From positions 91,560 to 155,559 of IMG/VR virus record IMGVR_UViG_3300010396_000002: a DNA stretch of 64,000 nucleotides. The stretch is one strand, 5' to 3'. The DNA comes from a virus. Made by a program: the position numbers and the translations under genes. Below, in pieces: positions 48,281 through 57,720 of this stretch; position 1 is the stretch's first letter, and each line of letters begins with the position of its first letter. The notes beneath the pieces are model-generated. The model searched no databases, was not told the DNA's origin, and was given only the letters and a program-made list of their open reading frames with translations.

Positions 48281-48879
48281 CAGCGGTAGGCCTCCAGCAC
48301 GACGTGGCGCACGTTCTCGTGCTCGGTTCGGTTCACCTCGCGGACGGCGTACCTGCCCTGTTTCGAGAGCAGCACCTCGTGCTCGCCTGGGTGGACGGAG
48401 TGATCTGCGATCGGGAGGCCGTGCGCGCCCCGGATCTCGAGGATGATGCCATGGTCCCGCCCCTTCGGGGCACCGACGGCGCCGCGCGCATACCCGACGG
48501 CGACCTCTGGGCGCGTGCTTGTGCTGCTCAGCGCCTTGAGCCCGAGCACCTTCGACTTGAGGATCGCGTCCGCCTGTTTCTTGGTGAGGCCGCCGAGCCC
48601 CCGATAGACCGTCCCGACGTCCGACCCGTGCCAGGCGATCGCCTGGCTGAGATCCCTGACGATCTGCTTGGAGCCCGACGGTCCCTGACCCGTCTCGTCC
48701 GTCTTCCGGATGCGCTTCGTCGTCTGGTCGTCGGCCGTGAACGCCATGATCGCCCGCTTGTGCTCCGAGGTCAGCTCTCGTGGCGAGTCCGGCGCGTTCC
48801 TGCTTGGTAGCGTCGCCGTGTTCGTCGTGCCGACGACCCAGCGTCCGTCATCGCCACGCTCCTGGTCCTCCCAGCCCAT
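48280..48879 (-). CDS. Mono-ADP-ribosyltransferase-like protein in tail operon
   Basis: 199 residues. The three signatures of R-S-E class transferases appear in order: VYRGL with Arg93, the LSSTSTRP strand (Ser119-Thr120-Ser121), and GEHEVLL with the E-x-E pair Glu166/Glu168. These enzymes move ADP-ribose from NAD+ to a target protein (compare T4 Alt/ModA or VIP2-type toxins). Residues 1-80 look like the usual helical lobe. Sited between baseplate genes, it may be carried in the virion and injected. The substrate is unknown. Confidence 0.72.
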   Translation of the reverse strand: MGWEDQERGDDGRWVVGTTNTATLPSRNAPDSPRELTSEHKRAIMAFTADDQTTKRIRKTDETGQGPSGSKQIVRDLSQAIAWHGSDVGTVYRGLGGLTKKQADAILKSKVLGLKALSSTSTRPEVAVGYARGAVGAPKGRDHGIILEIRGAHGLPIADHSVHPGEHEVLLSKQGRYAVREVNRTEHENVRHVVLEAYR

Positions 48880-48885
48880 GAACCG

Positions 48886-49629
48886 TTAGGACCCCCCCTC
48901 GACGAGGAGCGGCACCCCGCCGCCGAGGTCGGAGAGCTTTACGATCGTTCCCCCGCTCGACCAGGACCCGGTCCACGTCGAACTCTGGAGGGTGAGATGC
49001 GAGCCATCGGTGACGGTCACCGTCCACGGCCCGTTCACCACGAGACCGCCGGTCGTGACGGCCCCCTGGATCATCACGTTGTCCCCGGTCGTGAAGGAGC
49101 CCGTGCTCGACATGCCCAGCTTCACCAACCCGCCGTTGGTCGCGGCGCTCGTGATCGCCTGCACGCCGCCGGGGTCGCTCGTCGGCACGTACACGGTGAG
49201 CACGTTGGTGCCGGCGTGCATCACCATCGGCGGCATAACAGTGTAGGGGGCCGGCCCGTCGAAGGAGCACCGAGCCCAGTTGAAGACCACCGTCTCGAGC
49301 TGGAAGGTCGTGTTGAGCCAGGTGCCCGGCGTCTGCGCGAGCGGGAGTGCCGTCGCCGTGTAGATGCCCGTAGCGGTCTTCGAGATCGTCGGGTAGCTCG
49401 AGCTCCCGGTGCCCCACTCCGCGACGCTCCATGACGGCACGACGGGTGTCGGAGCCGCCGTGGTCGTCGTCGCGAAGATCGTTCGCATCCGCGCGTATGT
49501 CAGCGAGAGCTGCGCCTGCGTGTCGGCCATCAGGTTGACCTGGGCCGCGCACCAGTCCGTGAGCGAGTTCGAGATGACCCGCGCGTCCTGCATCGGGGCG
49601 CCGAAGGTCGAGGCTGTAAGCTGTCGCAT
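48886..49629 (-). CDS. Hypothetical baseplate-region protein
   Basis: 247 residues, Thr-rich, beta-type C-terminus, coiled N-terminal helix (residues 15-50). It lies between gp47-like and gp48-like genes, a position usually empty in Mu, so it is an insertion into the standard order. Unknown. Confidence 0.6.
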   Translation of the reverse strand: MRQLTASTFGAPMQDARVISNSLTDWCAAQVNLMADTQAQLSLTYARMRTIFATTTTAAPTPVVPSWSVAEWGTGSSSYPTISKTATGIYTATALPLAQTPGTWLNTTFQLETVVFNWARCSFDGPAPYTVMPPMVMHAGTNVLTVYVPTSDPGGVQAITSAATNGGLVKLGMSSTGSFTTGDNVMIQGAVTTGGLVVNGPWTVTVTDGSHLTLQSSTWTGSWSSGGTIVKLSDLGGGVPLLVEGGS

Positions 49630-49630
49630 C

Positions 49631-51163
49631 TCAGAACACCCTGAAGGCGAGGTTGGACGGCACGAAGATCCGTGGCGGGTCCATCGACGTGTCGGGGATC
49701 GGCGGCGTGATCACGCTCGTGGTCGTGCTTGCCAGGTAGGTGACCCCGAAGTCGAAGTTGCCGATCTCCGGGAAGCTGCTCTTTGGCAGCGCCGCGGCGA
49801 GCATCGTCACGGTGAGGTCGGACGGGAACATCACGTCGGTGCTCGGCTGCCGGAACGCGCGCGGGAGCAGCTCGGGCTGGTTCGTGATCTGCCCGGGGCC
49901 CAGCTTCGCGATCTCCGCGACGATGGCCGAGGCGTACTGCACGATGTTCTGAGCCCAGGCGCTGATGTAGGTGCCCGCCAGCGTGCCGCCGAAGCCGGCG
50001 AAGTTCCCGGTCACCTGGATCGAGTAGGTCCCGAAGACATCGATCACGTTCGACACGGTGAAGGGGCCGCGCATGATGCCCACGGCGCCGGTGTTCGGGT
50101 CGGTGAAGCTCGGATCCCAGAGCCCGATCTGGTTGCCGACCTGAGGCGGATTCGACACGTGCGAGATCGTCGCGATGTTCGAGCCCCAGAGCGTGATCCG
50201 CACGTCCTCGGTCGGCCACGTGTTCGGGTCGGTCCACCCGCCGCCAGCGCCACCCGCTCCGATGGGTGCCGGGAGCGTGAGCTTGACGGTGACGTCGACC
50301 CCCTGCGGCGTGACGCCGACGACGTTGATGTTCTCCTCGCCCGGGAAGACGGCCGCGATGGCGGCGCGCACCGTGTTGAGCGTGCCAGCGGCGGGGACCC
50401 GGTTCGCCGTCGCTGCCGTGCACGCCACGGTCGCCGTTGCTGCGCCGCCGGGGCCCGGAAAGCCGTAGGCGCCCTGCACGTCGGCCGTGGAGTCCTGCGC
50501 GGTCTGAACCAGCATGGACCAGTTGCCACCGACCGGAGGAGCGCTCAGCTTCTCGAGTAGGCGCTGCCGAAGCGCGTCGTCGCCGGCGGGGTTGGTCCCG
50601 TCAGGGTTGCCGTCCGCGGCTGTGCCGTTCGTGATCCCGTTGCCGTCGACGGCGAAGGTGACCTGGAGCGTACCGATCTCGGCGCTGTCCCAGGTGCCGA
50701 GCGTGCCCCCTGTCTGGTTGCCGGAGGGGCCCGCGACGAGGGCCTGGATGAGGACGTCGGCGCCAGTCGTGAGGCCGGTGTACGCCTGCACGGTCTTGTA
50801 CTGCTGGCTCCCGATCGTCGCCGTGAAGTTCGCCGGGATCGGTGTCGGGCCCGAGCAGGTGATGAGCCCGCCGCCGGAGGCGAAGCCAGCGGGTCGCGGG
50901 AACACACCGAAGACCGCGCACAGGTTGATCAGATCCTGGCCCTTCGCCTTCAGCGGGTTCGCCGCGTCCTCGGAGAGCTGCCCCGACGCGATGGCGATGG
51001 CCGTCTGCTTTGTGTAGGCCAGCGCCCGGTTATAGAGCTCCCCGCCGACGCCGAGGTTGGCCTTGATGTTCTGGCGGCTGAACGCATAGCTGAGCGTGTT
51101 CAGGAAATTCGAGAGCAGCTTGCTCGGCGCCGGCCAGGCGATGGAGGGGGCTTGCGTCGTCAT
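49631..51163 (-). CDS. Baseplate J / gp47-like protein
   Basis: 510 residues. The start (about 20-80, LSYAFSRQNI...YTKQTAIAIA), DDALRQRLLEKL near 195 and VDVTVKLTL near 285 match the baseplate J family (wedge). It is longer than usual (about 380): an insertion of Gly/Pro-rich beta sequence lies near residues 295-390. It comes after the gp46-like gene, as in Mu. Confidence 0.75.
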   Translation of the reverse strand: MTTQAPSIAWPAPSKLLSNFLNTLSYAFSRQNIKANLGVGGELYNRALAYTKQTAIAIASGQLSEDAANPLKAKGQDLINLCAVFGVFPRPAGFASGGGLITCSGPTPIPANFTATIGSQQYKTVQAYTGLTTGADVLIQALVAGPSGNQTGGTLGTWDSAEIGTLQVTFAVDGNGITNGTAADGNPDGTNPAGDDALRQRLLEKLSAPPVGGNWSMLVQTAQDSTADVQGAYGFPGPGGAATATVACTAATANRVPAAGTLNTVRAAIAAVFPGEENINVVGVTPQGVDVTVKLTLPAPIGAGGAGGGWTDPNTWPTEDVRITLWGSNIATISHVSNPPQVGNQIGLWDPSFTDPNTGAVGIMRGPFTVSNVIDVFGTYSIQVTGNFAGFGGTLAGTYISAWAQNIVQYASAIVAEIAKLGPGQITNQPELLPRAFRQPSTDVMFPSDLTVTMLAAALPKSSFPEIGNFDFGVTYLASTTTSVITPPIPDTSMDPPRIFVPSNLAFRVF

Positions 51164-51582
51164 CGCATCACCGGAAGGGTCATCGCCTTCGACGTGCCGA
51201 GGTTCGTGTACTTCACGAAGCCGAGCGTCGTCTCGTTGCCGTCATCGCCCATGGTGACCGAGAGACCCGAGATCGCGCCCTCCGTCACGAGGGCGCCGAG
51301 CGCGTTCAGCCAGGCCTGTTTCTGGGCGTTCAGGTTCTGCTCCGTGATGATGTCGAAGTCGATCCGGCTGTTCCGCACGATGAGCTGGACCCTCTGGTCC
51401 GTGCCGTCCATCCCGGCGACGTTCCCGCTCCCGTCGGTCGCCATCGCATAGCTCCCATCGATCGTGATGAGCCAGGCGACGACGTTGGTCGCCTGAGCAG
51501 GAACGGGAGTGGTGACGATGCCGCCGAGGGGGACGAAGCCGAACGGCGCAGCGCCGAAGCCGAGGGGACCAGAGGATGACAT
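51160..51582 (-). CDS. gp46/W-like baseplate wedge protein
   Basis: 140 residues; QRVQLIVRNSRIDFDIITEQ and a C-terminal GLSVTMGDDG segment are typical of the small gp25/gp46 wedge. Gene order supports this. Confidence 0.68.
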   Translation of the reverse strand: MSSSGPLGFGAAPFGFVPLGGIVTTPVPAQATNVVAWLITIDGSYAMATDGSGNVAGMDGTDQRVQLIVRNSRIDFDIITEQNLNAQKQAWLNALGALVTEGAISGLSVTMGDDGNETTLGFVKYTNLGTSKAMTLPVMR

Positions 51583-51585
51583 GGA

Positions 51586-52248
51586 TCAGGGGACCGGGGT
51601 TCCGTTTACCGTGACGCCACCAGGCGCGACGATCGCGATCGTTCCGCCCGGCCCGAGAGTGATCGAGCAGGTGTGCACACCGTCGTCGTACGTGAGCAGA
51701 ACGAAGTTCTCGGTCACAGCGCATTGCGCCGAGATCGTACTGTTGGACCAGGACATGCCGCACCCCGTTGCACCTGCGACCAACAGCGTATCGTTGACCT
51801 GGACCGTGACCGTGCCGCCGGCGGCATCCAGCACGATCCGAGGGCTCGTCAGCGTCGTTCCGTCGCCGTAGAGCCCGATGGTGTCCGCCGCGCCGGTGCG
51901 CTGCTCGAGGTGGGCCTTGAAGCCGTAGGCGGTGATGAAGCGGTCGGTCGGGAGCGGCGCAGCGCCTTGCCATGTAGCAACCTGGAGCCACTCGCGCTCG
52001 TCCCGCCCGAAGGCAACGACCTTGTCCTGACCGATCGTCGCGGTGAACACACGGGCGGCTGCTCCACCGCTAGCCGCCGAGGCAAACCCCCCGAGGAACC
52101 CACCAGGGCAGAGCACCGGAAGAGACGCGCCGACGCCGGCATTCGTGGTCGAGTCTCCCACGTTGAGGGTCGGCCCGCCCGACTCCATCCCCGCGGCGAT
52201 GCCACAGAGCGGCTCCCAGTCGATCCAGTCGTCGTCGCCGCCGCTCAT
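51586..52248 (-). CDS. gp45/V-like baseplate spike protein
   Basis: 220 residues from ATG 52248, overlapping the upstream stop. After an OB-like N-terminal half, the last 50 residues are an alternating Gly/Thr/Val beta-prism (TITLGP-type repeats ending APGGVTVNGTPVP) like the spike of gpV/gp45. It should form the membrane-piercing tip. Confidence 0.7.
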   Translation of the reverse strand: MSGGDDDWIDWEPLCGIAAGMESGGPTLNVGDSTTNAGVGASLPVLCPGGFLGGFASAASGGAAARVFTATIGQDKVVAFGRDEREWLQVATWQGAAPLPTDRFITAYGFKAHLEQRTGAADTIGLYGDGTTLTSPRIVLDAAGGTVTVQVNDTLLVAGATGCGMSWSNSTISAQCAVTENFVLLTYDDGVHTCSITLGPGGTIAIVAPGGVTVNGTPVP

Positions 52249-53495
52249 GATCCAGGTGGCTCCCCCACCACGAGCGCGCCCTTCGGGATGAGCACGAGCT
52301 CGGTCCACTCGCCGTCGTTGGCGGTGAGGTGCAGCGTGCGCTCAAGCAGAAACATGCTCTGGTCAAGCGCGCGGGCGTCGACACGGACGCGGCCGCACGT
52401 GCCCACGGTCCAGACGCCGCCTGTGAGGGCGGACGTCATTCCATCGACGCGGCCCTTCACCACGAAGGCGTGCTGGGCCCTCGACCCGAGGATCAGGAGG
52501 GCCGCGTTCATTGCCTTCTTCGCGTCGCCCGAGAATTTGTCCTTCTTGAAGAGCGGCTTGTACGGGTGGACCGAGCTCGAGTACGCCGACAGCGACGGGA
52601 AGTCGTCCAGTTCGATCGCCTTGACCGAGGCCTTGGGCCTCGAGACGTTGTTCACCGGCCCCGCGTCGCCGACCTGCACCTGCGCTTGCTGCCCGGTGAC
52701 GTTGACCTCGCTGTACTGGCCCTTGTTGCTGCTCGTGATCTCGACCTCTTCGTAGAAGACGTCGAACCCATCGGGCAGCGGGCTGTCTGGATCCGCTGGA
52801 AGACCGACCTGGAAGGTGTTCGGCTGCGTGAAGTCGGGCTGAACCAGGCGGATGTTGCCGTCCCCGTCGGTCAGCATCACGACCCCGCAGCGGGTCACGA
52901 TCTTGTGGAGGAAGGCCGCGCACGTCTCGCCCTCGTGAGCCGCGGCTGCCTTGAACTTCATCGCGGAGACGGGGAACGGCGGCGCGGTCCCGCCTGGCAG
53001 CGGCTTGCCGGAGAGCGCGTCGATGTGCGCCTGCGAGTCGGCCAGGACAGACAGCGCCTGCCCCGGCAGCGAGGCCATGATCGGCTGGAGCACCGCGAGC
53101 ACAACCCCCTCGACGCTCTTGTCGGACGCGGAGCGGATCGAGTCGTCGGGGTCGACGTTCGCCTCGTGCGCCGTGCAGAGCAGGCTCTGGCAGCTCAGCG
53201 TCAGCGTTGCCGAGCCCTTGGCGCTGTACTTCTCCTTGACCTCCTGGATCAGGAAGCTGCCCTGCGTCGCGCCGGCGATCGAGAGCTGCACCTCCTCGCC
53301 CTTCTGCAAGCCGGCGAGGTAGTCCGAGAACGCTGGATCACCCGCCGCTGGGTTGAGCAGTGGTGAGACCTCGATCTCGACGGAGCCGAGCGGGTCCATG
53401 AACCCGTCCTTCAGGGTCGCGCTCATGCACGTGTCGATGGTCAGCCCCGTCCTTGGGTTCACCAGGAGGAAGCGGTTGCGCGCAGGAATGGTCAT
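52245..53495 (-). CDS. gp44/D-like baseplate hub protein
   Basis: 416 residues; internal segments LTLSCQSLL, CAAFLHKIVTRCGV and YSEVNVTGQ match the hub fold shared with T4 gp27 and Mu gp44. Sits between the N-like and spike genes, as expected. Stop and start overlap both neighbours. Confidence 0.72.
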   Translation of the reverse strand: MTIPARNRFLLVNPRTGLTIDTCMSATLKDGFMDPLGSVEIEVSPLLNPAAGDPAFSDYLAGLQKGEEVQLSIAGATQGSFLIQEVKEKYSAKGSATLTLSCQSLLCTAHEANVDPDDSIRSASDKSVEGVVLAVLQPIMASLPGQALSVLADSQAHIDALSGKPLPGGTAPPFPVSAMKFKAAAAHEGETCAAFLHKIVTRCGVVMLTDGDGNIRLVQPDFTQPNTFQVGLPADPDSPLPDGFDVFYEEVEITSSNKGQYSEVNVTGQQAQVQVGDAGPVNNVSRPKASVKAIELDDFPSLSAYSSSVHPYKPLFKKDKFSGDAKKAMNAALLILGSRAQHAFVVKGRVDGMTSALTGGVWTVGTCGRVRVDARALDQSMFLLERTLHLTANDGEWTELVLIPKGALVVGEPPGS

Positions 53496-54442
53496 GCCGC
53501 GCTCGCGTAGTACCTGAGCGTGCTGCGCTTCGGTACTTCAGGCTGGCCGAGGTAGGTCACGTTGAGCTTGATGATGTCGGAGAGGTCGTTCCCGGTCTGC
53601 GCTGCGAACTGGTCCAGCGTCGTCGGCTCCGAGAGCGTGCGCGAGGCCACAGGCCGGCTCTGCTGCGCGATCGTGACGGATGCCTGCACGAGGTAGGCGC
53701 GGAACGAGAGCAGCGCATCATCCGCCTGCCATGTCAGCACGCTGTCGAGCGCGTTGATGGCGTCGATCATTGTATCGACGATGCCGACCAGGCTGTTGAT
53801 GGCGCCGAGCACGGCGGAGGTGAAGGAGAAGACCGACGAGGCGATCGAGCCCCAGAGGCTCCTCAGGCTCACGGTCGACGTCGACGTCAGCCCGAACTGC
53901 GTCAGCACCATCATGCTTGGAAGGCTCGAGGCCGCGGAGACGTTCCAGTAAGCGCAGAGCGCGTCGGCGTTCCCAGCCAGCGTCGCCGGGTCCGACGTCG
54001 TGATGTTGCCGAAGAAGGCGATGGTGGTGCTCGGGCTCTCGTTCGTCTCCTCCCACTGCGCCCGGACCAGGGCCCCCGAGAGGTTGTCGGCGGAAATCTC
54101 GAAGTGAACGGCCTTGAGCACCGCGCGTACGCGCCCGAGCAGGGGGTGGTCCAGGTTCCCGGCCTTCCCCGTCTGCATCGTCGCCATGACGGCCTGGTAG
54201 TATTCGGGGAACCAGCGCGCGTAGCCGTTCGGCACCGGGATGGTGCAGGTGTTGATGAAGTAGAGCTCCAACTCGAAGGGGCTCGAGTCCCGGCCGGTGT
54301 AGTCGTGGCCCTGGACGTCGACGTAGGGCCAGGTGCGGACGGCCTGCCGGAACTTGAAGTCCCCCGACATCTTCCGGTACTGGGGGAAAGGGTTGTCCTG
54401 CCAGGCCGGAGGCGGCAGGTCTTGAACGATCGTGGAATCCAT
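53492..54442 (-). CDS. gp43/N-like DNA circularisation family protein
   Basis: 316 residues; the N-terminal PPPAWQDNPF and GRDSSPFELELYF segments match DNA_circ_N proteins, found after the tape measure in Mu-like phages. Ends with a LysM-like short C-terminal strand set (DLSDIIKLNVTYLG). Start at 54442; the long open frame beyond it is a shadow of the tape-measure gene. Confidence 0.7.
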   Translation of the reverse strand: MDSTIVQDLPPPAWQDNPFPQYRKMSGDFKFRQAVRTWPYVDVQGHDYTGRDSSPFELELYFINTCTIPVPNGYARWFPEYYQAVMATMQTGKAGNLDHPLLGRVRAVLKAVHFEISADNLSGALVRAQWEETNESPSTTIAFFGNITTSDPATLAGNADALCAYWNVSAASSLPSMMVLTQFGLTSTSTVSLRSLWGSIASSVFSFTSAVLGAINSLVGIVDTMIDAINALDSVLTWQADDALLSFRAYLVQASVTIAQQSRPVASRTLSEPTTLDQFAAQTGNDLSDIIKLNVTYLGQPEVPKRSTLRYYASAA

Positions 54443-54444
54443 GG

Positions 54445-56619
54445 TCAGGCAGTCGGGAGACCCGCGCCAGAGGTCGCGCTGCCGTGCTTCTTCGCTGCCC
54501 GCTCGAGCGCGATGGCAGCGCGCGACAGATCGCCGGCGGCCTTCTCGTGCGCGCCGGCGGCCGCCTTGTGCTCGGCGACGCCGCCATGTTCGGCGGCCAT
54601 CGAGAAGCCCTGGTTGGCATACATGGGCAGGCCGTTCGCTCCGAACGTGTTCCCGAGCGCGGCGTCGACGCGGGACGAAGTGCTTGCCCAAGCAACGTCG
54701 GCTGCTGAGTTGCCCACCCTCGCCCGAGCGGCCATGGCGTTCCGCACGGCTTGCGCTTCCACGTCCTTGTTGGACGCGTCCGCCGTCTCGTCCCCGAGCC
54801 CGCCTTCGACGAGCAGGCGGTACCTGTCCGCTTCCCCTGCGGCGGTGAGGCGCTTCGCGTTGATCGCTCGGTACTGCGCGCTGTTCGGGTCGAGGCCCTT
54901 CAACTGGGTCTCGTACAACTGCTCGCGTGCCTCGGCCTGCGTCACCTTCTCGGCGTTCGTCGTGCCCTTGATGATCCCGAGCGCCGCCAGTGCGGTGGCG
55001 ATGCCCATGATCGTGAGGCCCAGCATCTCGATGCCCTTCATGAGCATGTTGATCGGTGCCTTGTTCTCGAGGAACCCCTTCCCCAGCTCGACCAGGGCCG
55101 GGAGCAGGGAGTCCGCGACCTGGGCCTTGAGCTGCTGCTGCACCGACTCCCACTGCGAGGCGGCGCTCTCCTGCTTCGTCGCGGCGTCCGCGAGGATGTC
55201 CTTGTAGGACCCCTGGCTGTTGGCGAGTTCGCCGAAGCGGTCGATGACCGCCTGCTGTGCCTGCGCCAGCTTCTGCTCGTCGGTTCCCTTCGCGCCCGAG
55301 TACGCCTTGTTGAACGTCTCGAAGAAGGGCTGGATCGACTCGAAGCCGGTGCGCCCGAACTGCTTCTTGAGCCACTCCTCGGCCGGCGCCGCGTTGGTCT
55401 TGTCGTGGCTCTGCCGGCGCGCCTTGACCATGAGGTCGCCGAGAACCTGATCCAGCGGGCGCCGCGTTGCCGTCGCGTGTCCCGTCGCGTCCGTTGAGTA
55501 GACGTCGACCCCCTGGGTCTTCAGCTTCGTCGCATGGGCGATGAGCCCCTGCATGAAGTTGGCCATGGCGTTGCCGCCGGTCTTTCCACCAGAGCCAAGC
55601 ACCGAGGCCTGCATCATGGCGTTCGCTTCGCGCATGCCTGCCGCGTCGGTCGCGAAGCCTGCGGCCTTCATGCGAGCGGTGTTGCGGTCGTAGTCCTTGA
55701 TCGCCTCGTCGAACGAGGCCCCGTTCTTGCGGGCGGAGTAGACGACGTTGGCCATCATGTCGCCCATCGCTTCGGACGACTTGATGCCGAAGCGCTTCAT
55801 GAGCTGGCCGACCGCATCGCCGACCTTGCCAGCGTCCTCGCCCGTCGCCTGCGACACCTTGGCGATCACGTCGCGCATCCCGCGCGCGCCGGAGAGGTCC
55901 CCGCTCGCCTGCGCGGCCGCACCGACACCGTGCGCGACCTGCTCCGCTGTCATCCCCTTGTTGGAGATGGCGGTCTGCTCGAACTCCTTGCGCATCGCTG
56001 TCGTGTCCGCGAGCGGGCCACCAGGCTGCCGGTTGTGGATCGCGATGTCCCTCACCGTGTCGTCGAGGCGCATCGCCTCCCGGACGGCATTCTGAAGCTC
56101 GGAGAAGGCGTAGTGCCCGATGCGCGACAGGCCCTGGATCGTTCCCTGGACGGACTGCTTGGCGGCCTGCATCGCGATGGCATTCGCGAGGCCCATCCGC
56201 ATCATGCGGGGGGAGAGGCCGGTGAAGCTGGCGATCCAGTACATCCGCACGCGCTCGGCATCGCGCTGCTCGCGCTTCACGCGCTGCTCGGCACGCCGTT
56301 CGTCGCGCTTGGCCTCCTGAGCCATCTCGCGCTCGATCCTGGCCGCAGTCTTCTCGACCTCCTTCCAGCGCTGCTCTTCGGCCTTCTTCGCCGTCTTCTC
56401 GGTGCGCTCGATCTCGGCCCTGATCGCCGCCTCGGTCGTGCGGGCCGTCCCAAGCTTCTGGTCCATCGCCCGGCGGGCCTCGACAGCAGCGCGCATTTCG
56501 GCGCGCTCTTTGGCCACGGCCTGACGGACACCGTCCTCGCCGATATCCTTGATCGCCTGCTTGAGGTCGTCGTCCCCGATCGCGGCGAACTTCCACTGGA
56601 TGACCTTCGGATCGGCCAT
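54445..56619 (-). CDS. Tape measure protein
   Basis: 724 residues. A long coiled coil (30-140, Glu/Lys/Arg-rich), a Gly/Ala-rich central region with tail-tape landmarks, and a hydrophobic segment near 560-580 (MLGLTIMGIATALAALGII) that could cross the host membrane. The length would set a short to medium tail. It lies upstream of the N-like gene, in canonical order. Confidence 0.8.
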   Translation of the reverse strand: MADPKVIQWKFAAIGDDDLKQAIKDIGEDGVRQAVAKERAEMRAAVEARRAMDQKLGTARTTEAAIRAEIERTEKTAKKAEEQRWKEVEKTAARIEREMAQEAKRDERRAEQRVKREQRDAERVRMYWIASFTGLSPRMMRMGLANAIAMQAAKQSVQGTIQGLSRIGHYAFSELQNAVREAMRLDDTVRDIAIHNRQPGGPLADTTAMRKEFEQTAISNKGMTAEQVAHGVGAAAQASGDLSGARGMRDVIAKVSQATGEDAGKVGDAVGQLMKRFGIKSSEAMGDMMANVVYSARKNGASFDEAIKDYDRNTARMKAAGFATDAAGMREANAMMQASVLGSGGKTGGNAMANFMQGLIAHATKLKTQGVDVYSTDATGHATATRRPLDQVLGDLMVKARRQSHDKTNAAPAEEWLKKQFGRTGFESIQPFFETFNKAYSGAKGTDEQKLAQAQQAVIDRFGELANSQGSYKDILADAATKQESAASQWESVQQQLKAQVADSLLPALVELGKGFLENKAPINMLMKGIEMLGLTIMGIATALAALGIIKGTTNAEKVTQAEAREQLYETQLKGLDPNSAQYRAINAKRLTAAGEADRYRLLVEGGLGDETADASNKDVEAQAVRNAMAARARVGNSAADVAWASTSSRVDAALGNTFGANGLPMYANQGFSMAAEHGGVAEHKAAAGAHEKAAGDLSRAAIALERAAKKHGSATSGAGLPTA

Positions 56620-56622
56620 GGG

Positions 56623-57006
56623 CTACATGCCTCCGAAGAGGTCGTCGAGTTGTTGCTCGGCCCAGTCGGCGACGGCCTCGGTCTGGCTGAAGCCCTTCGC
56701 CTCGACGAAGGACGCGTGCTCGCTGCGCGCCCCCCACTCGCACGAGATGAGACCGCCGGAGACCGTGACCTCCCCGCGGCCCGTGGTTTCCTCCAGGTCG
56801 CCGGTCTTGCGCTTGTAGGCCGCGAGATCCTTGTTGCGCTCCGTGGCCTGGTCGAGCGTATAGGCGAGCATCTCGGGGATGTCCGTCAGCGCAGCGATCT
56901 CGTCCTCGACGAGATCGAGCCCACCCGCGAGCTCGCCGAGCTGGCGCAAGACCGCTTCCATCTCCTCGGTGCCGTCGACGGAGAAGTCCCAGAGGAGCGC
57001 GGGCAT
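56623..57006 (-). CDS. Tail completion-like protein
   Basis: 127 residues with a WGARSEHASFVEAKG segment that resembles the HK97 gp10 type of tail proteins. Mostly helical. Located between the assembly ORFs and the tape measure. Confidence 0.5.
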   Translation of the reverse strand: MPALLWDFSVDGTEEMEAVLRQLGELAGGLDLVEDEIAALTDIPEMLAYTLDQATERNKDLAAYKRKTGDLEETTGRGEVTVSGGLISCEWGARSEHASFVEAKGFSQTEAVADWAEQQLDDLFGGM

Positions 57007-57009
57007 CGT

Positions 57010-57720
57010 TCAGTCCGTGGTCGGCTTCGCGGCGGCGAGCTCCGCCTCCAGCTCCGCAATCCTGCGCAGCGCATCCTCGAGCTTGGCCTCGGCGTCGTCG
57101 CGCTCCTTCAGCGCCGCCTCGCACGCCTTCGTCTCCTTGTCGGCCTGCCATGCGAAGTGCGCGGCCATGTTGACGATGTCCTGGCGCTCATAGCCGGAGA
57201 GCCTCGCGTCGACGCTGTCGTTCTCGGCGAGGAACGGGCGGAGCGCCGCCATCACCTCCGCGCTGATCCGAGGCGCTTTCGAGAACTCGGCGCAGGTGGC
57301 GAGGTACAGGTTGTAGAGCGCCATCCACTGCTCGTACCGCAGGTTCTGGCGCATCCAGTCCGGGCTCATGAACGCGGCGAAGTTCGACGGCTTCTCGACG
57401 CCCCCCTCGTTCACCACGTTGCGGCAGACGTACCAGAGCGCTTCGATCGCCTCGGTCTGCACGTGCAGGCGCTGGTCGTTGAAGGCGGACTCCCACCCGT
57501 CTCCGCCGCGCTGCTTCGCGAACTTCATCCGGTGGCCGGCGGCCTTCGCGATGATGTCGTCGTCGATAACGGGGGTCGGCAGCACGATGGCGATCTTCAC
57601 CAGCTCGGCGCCATTCGCCCGCACGAAGTCGGAGACCTTCCAGATTTTGAAGGGCTGCACCTGGCTCTTGATGAACCTGTCGGCGGCGCCCTCCTGGTAC
57701 TTGTACTCCGGGGTCGTCAT
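57010..57720 (-). CDS. Probable tail assembly protein
   Basis: 236 residues. The globular N-terminal part is followed by a coiled coil in the last 45 residues. Its position between tube and tape measure is where tail assembly chaperones lie. No frameshift slippery site was seen at its boundary with the neighbour. Confidence 0.55.
   Translation of the reverse strand: MTTPEYKYQEGAADRFIKSQVQPFKIWKVSDFVRANGAELVKIAIVLPTPVIDDDIIAKAAGHRMKFAKQRGGDGWESAFNDQRLHVQTEAIEALWYVCRNVVNEGGVEKPSNFAAFMSPDWMRQNLRYEQWMALYNLYLATCAEFSKAPRISAEVMAALRPFLAENDSVDARLSGYERQDIVNMAAHFAWQADKETKACEAALKERDDAEAKLEDALRRIAELEAELAAAKPTTD

Noticed and set aside
53492-57151. 1219-codon minus-strand ORF as one giant protein
   Set aside because: Only its last 316 codons (from ATG 54442) are protein-like. 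The rest is out of frame with the tape measure and assembly genes.
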